In this document: piece by piece, positions 10,159 to 19,100 of the stretch | Layout of the letters: each line of letters opens with the position of its first letter | Position numbering within the stretch: the stretch's first letter is position 1 | Assembly: GCA_026770585.1 (NCBI GenBank) | Contig: MU646386.1 | Coordinates: 570,499 to 591,357, forward strand | Direction: 5' to 3' | Length of the DNA: 20,859 nt | From: Baffinella frigidus | Lineage: Eukaryota; Cryptophyceae; Cryptomonadales; Baffinellaceae | Made by a program: the position numbers and the translations under genes | Notes under the pieces: generated by a model | Seen by the model: only the letters and a program-made list of their open reading frames with translations | Told to the model about the DNA's origin: nothing | Database searches by the model: none

Positions 10159-13100
10159 GGTTTACGGTTTCGGGTTTAGGGTATGGGGTTCATGGTTCAG
10201 GGTTTAAGGTTTAGAGTTTAGGGTTCAGGGTTCAGGGTTTAGGTTTGAGGGTTCAGGGTTTAGTTTGAGGTTCAGGGTTTAGGGTTTTGGGTTTAGGGTT
10301 CAGGGTTTAGTTTTGAGAGTTGACCACAGTCTGCATGTCTGATCAGCGGTGCCTGACGCGAGTGCTTCCCCCTCGAGCGTCCTTTGGGTCCTTGAGGTTT
10401 TAAATGCTCCCAACATGGCCTAACGACACGCCCTTCCGTAGAAAGGATCGCGAAATAGATGCGATTTTGGATCATCAACCGAATCCAGGGAACTCTCACA
10501 GATTTTCAACGTCAGGCGGGAAGATCTCGCACGACAGACACAGTTAAGGGTGTAAGGTTCAGAGTTCATGTTTCAGGGTTTAGGGTTTAGGGTTGAGGGT
10601 TTAGTGTTTAATTTACGGTATACACCCAGTTATTTTTAAACCCCTAAAAGTACCAGGGCTGGGACTGGGAACTCAACTCATTGTTGTTGAGTTGAGCCAG
10701 TATCATAAATCATGAGTTTGTTGTTGAGTTGAGCTGAGTTGAGCCAATTCCATGGTTTTGAGAATCCTTGTTGAGTTGAGTTGAGCACTCAACTCAACAA
10801 GGCTCATTAGGCTCAATAAGAATTCGGTGCCAAAAGTCGGCCCCTTCATGTGGGAATTACTGCGGCAGTAATTCCCACTGTCGTACTTTTAAAGTACGAC
10901 ATGACTCAAACGCCCAGCCAAATCTGGAATAGATATGTTCAAGCCCTTGAGCCGGGTAACTCAGCACCTTTGTGCAAAGATTCGTTGAGCTCCCAACATA
11001 GGCGGACACCGGAACGAGCAGCGCTCCCTATCGCATTTTTTTTGCGACCCATCCCGTCCTTTAGGTCCTTAAGGTTTTAATTTCGCCCAACGTATGCCAA
11101 CGACACGCCGTTCCGTAAAAGGGATCTGCAGAGAGAATTTTTTTGCTTTCGGATCGCGTTTCGCTCTCCAGTGCAGAGGCTCGTGAAGAGGGGATACAGG
11201 GTGGCTCTGTTGGGGTGTTTGAGTTAATCCAAAAGGATCGCGCTTGCACACACACCGAACCCATGTCAGCCTTCATGAGGCTCACGGTATCCCATGGTTG
11301 AAGTTTAAGAGTTTCAACCACGGATACCCCACAAGGTGAGAGCGATTGTGTGGGGGGGTGGTGTGTGGTGTGTGGTGTGTGGGGTGTGGGGTGTGGGGTG
11401 TGGGGTGTGATCAGTCAGACAACAAGAGATGAAAGGGGAGAAATGTGGTTGTTTAGGGGTTTGTCCCGGTGACGTAAGTCAGCAAAGTTAAGGGCAATCC
11501 AAGCGTGGTTTATCCTAATGTACTTCCAAACGTCGGTGGGAGTCAGCAGAGTTAAGTGTAACCAAGTGGACGTCAAAGGTCAGCAACACAATTTAGCAAA
11601 GCAACGAGAGTATCAATAACCCCCCGCCTTTCAATAAGGTTCCTTTAGGTTCTGACGCCCGCCATCCTCGCTTGGCGCCTACACACACGTTTGAGAGTCC
11701 TATTCTGTCCTTTTTCTTAAGCTACGCGTGATGTAGCCCCTCCTGGAAGGATTCGTTCCTCTCCTCTGTCCCCTCATCCCTCCCTTCATTCCTTCCCTCC
11801 TCCTTCCCCTCCTCCTTCCTTTCTTCCCTTCCCTCCATCCTTCCTCCCCCTATCCCTCTCTGCCTTCCTTGCACCCTCGCTCCGACCTGCCCTCCCCACG
11901 TGCGCCCCCCCCGCCCCCTCGTTCCCTCCTCAGCGCCTCTGTTGTTCCCTCAGTGTCTCTCCCGTGGAGCCCCTGTTCTGTTTCTGGTTACGTTTGTCAT
12001 CCAGATTGGAGCATTGATCACGGTCGGGTTGATGCTACGCGGAACGACTGTCTAGAACTCGGGAATTGCGGTCAGTTCACAATTCTTCTCCACAAATCGG
12101 CCACTTTTGGAGAAAAATCGATTTGTTCTCGGGTAATGACTTTTGGAAGGGGACCCATATGGGTCCCTGTCCTGGTGGGTTCCGCGTAGTGGTCAAATAC
12201 GGGGAACTCCGATAGATTTTCAACGTCAGGATCGGATCCGGACGTTGGTCATGGCGCTAGTTCCCTAACCCGGGAGCCCACACGTCGCGTGTTCGCCACC
12301 ACGCCTCGGCCCCGGAACCCGCTCACCCCACCCCCTTTCGATCCCTGGAGGCAAACAGTCCCGCAGGCGGCTTTGCAATCTATCTAGCACTGGCGTCTCG
12401 CAGCAGCCTCAGGGCGTGCGCCGCCCTGAAGACCTGCTCGTGATCCCTCCTCTCTGTGGGACACGCTGCGGCCTCCCCGCCAGGCTGTGGGCCCAGGGCG
12501 GGTGTTGCGGCGGCCCGCACGCCACCTAGGCAGGAGTTTCGGGCGCAGAAATTCAAAAATGCACATGCCAGGCCCGGTCCTTCCGGGGGGCAACGGGCGC
12601 AAGCAGTTCTCCCCCTTCTCGGCCATGCGAGGCTTCATGGCGCGACTGGTGTCCAAGCCCGTGGAAGAAGTCGCTACGCCGCAGCAAGTAAGGCGCCGAT
12701 CCAGCTAAATTCAGTCCATCTTATGTTGAGAGTTTCCTCCGCTCGTCGCCCCACCCTCTCGTGAGAGGCTCCCTAGCTAGAGAAGCGTCGAGGAGACGGA
12801 ACCTCAGCACTCCCTCCACCCCCTTCATTTCCCTCCCCGGGCTCCTCGGATGTGGGGAGTGAGGGGTAGGTCCACAGCGGTGGTCCTCCTCAGACGAGTG
12901 AGCTGACTCGATGGGGGCTTGGCGCGAGCAGCAGCGAATGCACCGGCGCGTGCGCGAGTGCGGCGTCGACAAGCGGGGCCTGGGGGAGGAGGACCTCGTG
13001 AAGGTGTGGGAGGACGTCCTCAACAACTTCGAGGCGCGCGTGCGCCAGCGCTGGGTGCAGGTGGGCGCCCCCCCTCTCTCCCTTGTGTGTGGACCCCCCA

Positions 13101-16100
13101 CCTCCTTTTTATTATGCAGGTCATGCCCCCCCCCCCCATCATGGACACCGCGCGTTGGTCGTGCTTCTGCTTGAGGCAGGCGCGGAGGTGTCTTCCAAGG
13201 ACAACGATATCGAAGGACAAGGACAGCAACATGTGGCGATCGATTCACTACGCCGCCCCCCCTTCCTTTGTACGAGGATATCCCACCTCGATATCCCACT
13301 TGCCGACCACCCCTCCCTTGTGTGTGGATCGTCAGATAAGTGGCCGCCCGACAGCTGATCCCTCCCTCAGCCTGGGCAGCACAACCACGCACGAGCCTTG
13401 GGCACAGCTCCCTGTGGAGCCGATATCCGATTTCGGATATTCGACTTTTGGCGTTTTGCGGGGGGGTTCGCGATTTCTCTCCCAAAGTGGCCGATTCGTG
13501 GTACAAATAACAGAAAGACGCGGTTTCGCCAGCGTAACCCTAAGCTCATGCGGGGAAGCGCTGACGCCCCCCCGGAATCGCCGTCCGGACGGGAGGAGTC
13601 CTCCCTCTTAAGTTCCTCCCTGCCCCAACCCAGAGCTTTCCACGGCAGTGCTATACCACACGAAGCTGATCCAACACCCTGTTTAAATGTCGATTTTAGT
13701 CGTCTTGTACGGGAGTTGGTCGCGCAGCCTCCGCTTTAAGTGGAGTCACGTGACCAAACCAGTGAAAATTACTACACACTGCCTCACTTGTACAGCTCTC
13801 CCGGGTTTTTAAAAGGTGTTTGATCCGCCTCGTGTGGTATGCTCAATCACCGGAGCTGCGCCTCTCCAGTTCGGATGGGAGAAAGGGGTTTCGTGAATAA
13901 CCCGCACGCGAATAATCCATAGGACCCTACGGTAGGCAATACCGTAGGGGCATAGGGTGGTCCCACGGACATCCTAACCGATTCTTGCTCTATATCGAAC
14001 AAAGAATCCCTTCGTAGCCCGCTGTGTGTCGACGTTTGACAAGGTAAACCCAGAACTCTACCCCCACAGGCGCTGTGGCGAGGAGGCGTGCCTGATTCGG
14101 TCCGTGGAAAACTCTGGCGGCGCGCCGTCGGGAACAGGCTCGGCCTGGTGCAAACCCCAAACCCTCAACCCTACAACCTAACCCCTAACCCCGTTATTTG
14201 CCAAAGCCTTGAGTTCTGAAGACCTTTCCCACAAACCGCGTTTAGGAGTTTTGAGCCACACAATGCCTGGAAGAGGGCGCACCTGATTCGGGGTTGGCCT
14301 CCTCCTCCTCCTCCTGGCCCTGCTTGAGAGGACAGCTGAAGCCCTCTCCCAGCCACTTAGTACGGTCCGCTCTCACTCCCTAACCCCCCCCCCCCTACCG
14401 AGCGCAGACGACAGCGCGATACCAAGAGACGATCCTCCTTCTCCTCTCTCTCCTCCTCCTCCTCCTCCTCCTCCTCCTGCCTAACCGTCCTGGCCCTCAT
14501 ATGATGTATTTGTTAAGGGGTGTTGAGCCTACCGACAGGGTTCCTCCTCCCCCGCCTCCTGACCCTCCTGGTCTCCGTGAACCCCGCGGCGCCCCACCTG
14601 ATCCATTGCATGGATCAGGTGGGGATCAGGGTGGCCCTTGATGCAGATCCTTCATATATGAAGATTATGACTTCATATATGAAGGGCCACCCTGCTCTCG
14701 GGGTTTCTCAGCGCTGAGAACCCCCGAGAGCAAGGCAGTCAACGACGGAGGCATGCATAGTCACTTTACAAAACGCTGAGTCACTTTACAAAACGCTGAG
14801 GCTAGCTCAGGCCTGGTGCGGCCCTGCTGAGTCTTCCTGCCCGAGCAGACGACAGCGAGATACGAAGAGATGCTGGCGCTCTGCCTCTCGCCGCAGCGCT
14901 CCTCCGTCGAAGGTGCACGCTTCACCACTTTCGAATTTGACCAGTTTCGAGTTTAACCAGTTTCGAATTTGACCAGTTTTAGTGTTTAGGGTGTAGGGTT
15001 TGGTGCTCGACCGTCGAAGGTTTAGGGTTTATGATTTAGGGTTTAGGGTTTAGGGCTTAGAGTTAAGGGGGAGTCGTTAGAGTTAAGGGGGAGTCGTCTA
15101 GCAAAGGTTGAGGGTTTAGCTGCCTCTCGCCGCGGCGCTCGCCTTTCGAAGGCATACGGTTTACAGTTCACGGTGTAGGGTTTGGGTGTGGAATCGAACA
15201 CTTTTATAGCGTGTGTCCTGAAGCGCGGGCGTTGAAGAACACTCATGAGGCTGGGCCTGTTGGACGATGCTGCTTGGGCGTCACCCCTACAGAGGTCACT
15301 CGCGCATCATGACACACACCGACCCCAGGGCGGTCGTATGCTCCTAGGACTAGCCCTACCGTAGGACCCCACGGAGGTGTGTGTCCGTACTCGCGAGTAA
15401 CCTCTGCACCTGGCAGGGTACCTGGGTCTGGTAGCAATAATGATTATCTCTCTCTCTGATGCCTCATAACCTGGCAGGACTTTCGTGCACCGAACACGTC
15501 CTGTTGAGGCGAGATCAATTGGCGCAGACGCATGGCCGCTAGGACTAGCCCTACCGTAGGACCCTACGACGGTGTGTGTCGTTATTCGCGAGTAACCCCT
15601 GTACCTGGCAGGGTACAGGGCTCTGGCAGCAATAAGGATGATCTCTTTCTGATACCTCATAACCTGGCCGGACTTTCGTGCATCGAAAATTTACTACACA
15701 AACACCCACGTGTACACGAAAACGGTTTGAAATAGGCCCCTGTAACATTGTGGTGTGGGGCACAGGGCTTTCGTGCATCGAACAGGACCTTCCGCGCACC
15801 GGCCGGCGGCAGGGTGCGGTCCCTTCGGGTTTCGGGGTTAGGGTTGAGTGGGTTCGGGGGTTGGGGGTTAGGTTTGGTGCGGGAGAGGCGACGGTTGACT
15901 GAACCGGATGAGGTTTGTTCGTGGACGATGCGTACACCGGGCATGAGTAGTATCAGGAGAAGCGGAGATCAGTCAACTGCGAGGAGCCGCTGCTCTTCCG
16001 CAAAGTGGTGCCAGTCAACTTTCCACGCTCCCCGTTTCGTAAAGTGGTGCACGTAAAGTCAACTGGGCGTACACTTTAGACGTTGCCGTGAAAGTGGCTG

Positions 16101-19100
16101 CGCGGCGCAGAAATCTCATCTTGAAAGATAACTGAATCAGTTCCCAAACTAGCGTTTTAATTTCATTAGGAAGCCTAATTGAATTTACTATGCCTTAACT
16201 AACTTCTCCTATTCAACCTCCTAATGCAAAGGAACTGGTTCAGTTATCTTCCGAGATGAAATCGTGGTGGACTCTGAGAAGTTCGGGAGGTTGCTCCGGC
16301 AGTCAACTTTCCACACTGCCTCGCCCTGCCTCACTCGGGTTGGCCGACTATTCTCATGTTGACATGCTGGGTTTTGCAGTACAAACCCGTCAACTTTGGA
16401 GCGAAAAAAGCCCCGGGCGCACCAAATCGATGCGCCCAAATAGACTGAGACTGAGCTAGACTCAGCGTTTTGTAAAGTGGCGCGCGGCGCAGGAATTGTG
16501 GAAGTAAAGTCAACAGGGCGAACACTTTAGACGTTGTCGTGAGAGTGGCTGCGCGGCGCAGGAATTGTGGTGGACTCCGAGAAGCTGGGGAGGGTGCTGC
16601 GGGCAGTCGCGGCGCTCAAGCCTGAGGTTGGCTACCGCCAGGTACCATGCCCCACACAGCTTGGTAGCTACCAAGGGAACCCAGGATGTAAATCACCCAG
16701 GTTGATATCCGATCAAGCGTCCCTTCACCTTGAATCTGCCTGTCACGACCTAGTTCAGACGGTTGTGGTGTTAAAACCCGAGGTTGGCTACCCCAGGTAC
16801 TACTTTAGACGTGATGGGGGTCAATCAAAAGTTGCCGTATCGGCAGAATCCGGTGAAATCACTGGGTTTCGCCGAAAGCCGCTAGCGCACCCAGGGGGGG
16901 TGACTTTGGCGATTGCCCCCCCTCAGGTCTAGCGTAACTAGTCCCGCCCCACAATAGATCCTCTATTTCGCAACGCGTCCATCTAAATTATGTCTGGTAC
17001 AAACCCAGGTGTTGATATCCCCTACACGTGAGTTAAGCGCAGAAATGGCTCCAAGCCCCTGCGGGCGGTTTCATCCAGGAACAAGTATTTTTCTATAAAG
17101 AATCTACACGAAAATTACTACACCCGACTGGACAATTGAATCATGTGTGTAGTAATTTTCGTTGCAAGAGTTTTATAAGAAAAATACCTATTGCCGGATT
17201 AGGTTGCGGCGCTCACGCCCGAGGTTGGGTTAAGGGTTTGGGGTTCAGAGTTTAGGGATTAGAGTTCAGGGTTTAAACCCTAAACCCTCAACCAGGTTGG
17301 CTCCCGCCAGGTGCAATCCCTCACTAGTTTTCGGCGGAATCGATGCGTCTGTGCGCTATACCCTAAACCCCGAACCCTATACGCTTATCCAGAAACCACA
17401 AATCACAAAAGGCAGGGCATGAGTAACCCCTGCCCCCTAAGCCTGAACCCCAAACCCTGGACCGTAAACCACAAAATCTACACCAGGAGATGAGTTACAT
17501 CAGGGCGCTGGTGCTGAGCGTCTCAGAGGACGAAACCTACACCCTGACCCCCAAACCCTAAACCCCAAACCGTACACGACAAACGACACCCGGTGGAAAG
17601 GATGAGGTTTCCGGCTGTGCAGGGAGGCAACACACCCTACAGGGCCCAACGGACCACTAAGCAGCGGCCGAGTTTGTTGCCCCCCGGATATCCGGGGGAA
17701 ATTCGGTTAGAATCCAATGCACATGGACAAGATTCTAGTACGAATATTGTAGATGGACTGTGTCTGTGAAGCCCCCGGTGGCTGCAAAGTGGCTCACCGA
17801 GCGGCACAAAATCCGGCAGGACATGAGGTACATCGGGGCTTTGTTACTGAGCGTTTCCGAGGGCAAAACCTACACCCTGACCCCCAAACCCTAAACCCTC
17901 AACCCCAAACCCTACACCCTAAACAAGGGGATGAGTTACATCGGGGCTTTGGTGCTGAGCGTCTCCGAGGACGAGACAGAGGCATTCGTCATCCTCGGCA
18001 ACCTCCTCGCCCAACGGTCTCGGACACCCTACACCCTACACCCTACACCCTGCACCCTACACCCTACACCCTACACCCTACACCCTAAACACTACACACT
18101 AAACACTACACCCTCAACTCGCAACCGCCCACAGAGGCAATATGTTGAAACCTCCTGGCGCGACGGTGCGCCATAAACCCTAAACCCTGAACCGTACACC
18201 CTAGACCCTATGCCCTAAACCTCTCACCCCAAACCCCAAACCCCAAACCTCAAACCCCAAACTCCAAACCCCAAACCCCAAGCCCTACACCCCTACACCC
18301 CTACACCCCAAACCCCAAGCCCCACATCCCAAACCCTAAACCCTCAACCCCAAACCCCGAAACCCAAACCCTCAACCCTCAACCCTCTATCCGATGGCAG
18401 ACACTTCCCGGCGTTCCTCGAAATGCGAACGTGCGAAATCGAGAAGCGGTGGCGCGTCTTCGAGGTCCGCTCTACCACTCAGAAGAGTACGAGGAACATT
18501 CCAAAGTCAACTATTGGATTTTGTTTCGGGTAACACGTTTCCGAAACACAAACCAATAGTCAAAATTCAGCAACTCACGGCGCCCAGGCCATCTCGTCGA
18601 CGCATCAGGCTGCTTTCTGGCCGATTCTGACCAAGAATAGGTTAGAATATCCGCAGGAACAACCCTATGTCCCCTATGGATTGCCTACCGTAGGGTCCTA
18701 CGGATTATCCACTGACGGGTTATTCACGAAATCCCTTTGTAGTCCGCTGTGTGGCCACGCTCCCCTTCAGTCAACAGTCAACAGTCATAACCTGACCGGT
18801 TCAGTCAATATATATATTATTAATATTATTGATATTATATTATATATATATATTATTATATTATATAGATATATTATTCAGTCAACCGTCGCGGGGCTCT
18901 CGTTGGCGCATCCTACTGGGACAGGAGTGCACACACCCGCAAGGACAGTAAGGGGCCTCATCTGGTTGGCAGCTTCTGTTTGGGCAGGAGTGAACGAACC
19001 CTAAAGCACCCGACCGGTTCAGTCAACAGGTGGGGGGTTATTGTTCGCAGATCCTCAACACAGAGGGCCACGAGGCGATTTTCTGCTCAGATTTAAGCCA

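Larger units (their letters stand above)
8003..12403 (+). other. Intron K-L (4.4 kb), repeat-rich, no gene
   Basis: Contents: a family-1 MITE (8126-8246), a long G-strand-sense telomere-like region (9036-10620), a dispersed repeat with CCCAACATAGGCGGACACCGG (8884, 9415, 10985) and a linked CCTTGAGGTTTTAA/AACGACACGCC module (10381-10452, 11059-11130), an AACTCAAC foldback (10671-10815), a double hairpin (10850-10901), a (GGTGTG)n tract (11350-11408) and a polypyrimidine region (11755-11870). Stretches 8250-8870 and 11410-12400 show nothing I can identify. Confidence 0.6.
13061..14069 (+). other. Intron N-O
   Basis: Holds the ankyrin relic (13149-13257), a short hairpin near 13420-13442 (GATATCCGA/TCGGATAT), a solo GAAAATTACTACAC word (13764) related to MITE family 3, and an inverted family-2 element (13893-13990). 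An open stretch after TTTCGCCAG| (13535) beginning RNPKLMRGSADAPPESPSG is protein-like but was not needed by the TBC spacing. Confidence 0.5.
14148..14848 (+). other. Intron O-P: telomere-like start, echoes, TCC repeat, hairpin chain
   Basis: GTGCAAACCCCAAACCC begins a short telomere-like tract (to about 14195). Then come a partial copy of exon O (14273-14291), a copy of exon P's 5' junction (14394-14434) that dissolves into a (TCC)n tract (14433-14478), the hairpin chain 14592-14732, and a perfect tandem 20-mer (14761-14800). Confidence 0.7.
14913..15765 (+). other. Intron P-Q: echoes, G-strand tract, MITE, 195-bp tandem unit
   Basis: Contains three CCAGTTTCGAATTTGA-type units (14930-14980), a TTTAGGG tract (14980-15060), a tandem AGAGTTAAGGGGGAGTCGT pair (15059-15097), 3'-junction copies of exon P, MITE family 4 (15288-15408) and the tandem unit carrying exon Q echoes (15340-15690). 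Confidence 0.65.
15814..16561 (+). other. Intron Q-R with duplicated exon R junctions
   Basis: After a short GGGTTAGGGTTGAG tract (15825-15880) the intron carries repeated exon R acceptor regions: 16043-16115 plus 16260-16306 (split by a MITE) and 16475-16500. The unit AGTCAAC.GGGCG.ACACTTTAGACGTTG ends in GGCTGCGCGGCGCAG. Confidence 0.7.
16642..17927 (+). other. Intron R-S with exon R and S echoes
   Basis: Carries two more exon R fragments (16769-16800; 17203-17311), a family-3 element (17078-17196), two truncated exon S copies (17487-17536; 17820-17870), telomere-like patches (17229-17292, 17360-17575, 17870-17927) and an inverted family-7 element (17652-17747). Bases 16800-17070 show nothing identifiable. 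Confidence 0.7.

Noticed and set aside
12721-13506. 261-codon open frame on the minus strand
   Set aside because: Antisense to exon N and to the ankyrin relic, rich in Arg/Pro/Ser as expected for GC-rich shadow frames, no recognised motif.
12919-13611. 230-codon plus-strand open frame overlapping exon N
   Set aside because: It is in a different frame from the TBC reading and has no domain; a shadow frame.
13536-13740. Protein-like stretch RNPKLMRGSADAPPESPSG after an AG, a possible exon between N and O
   Set aside because: It has no suitable donor, and direct joining of exons N and O already gives the expected spacing before LWRGG. Noted but not added.
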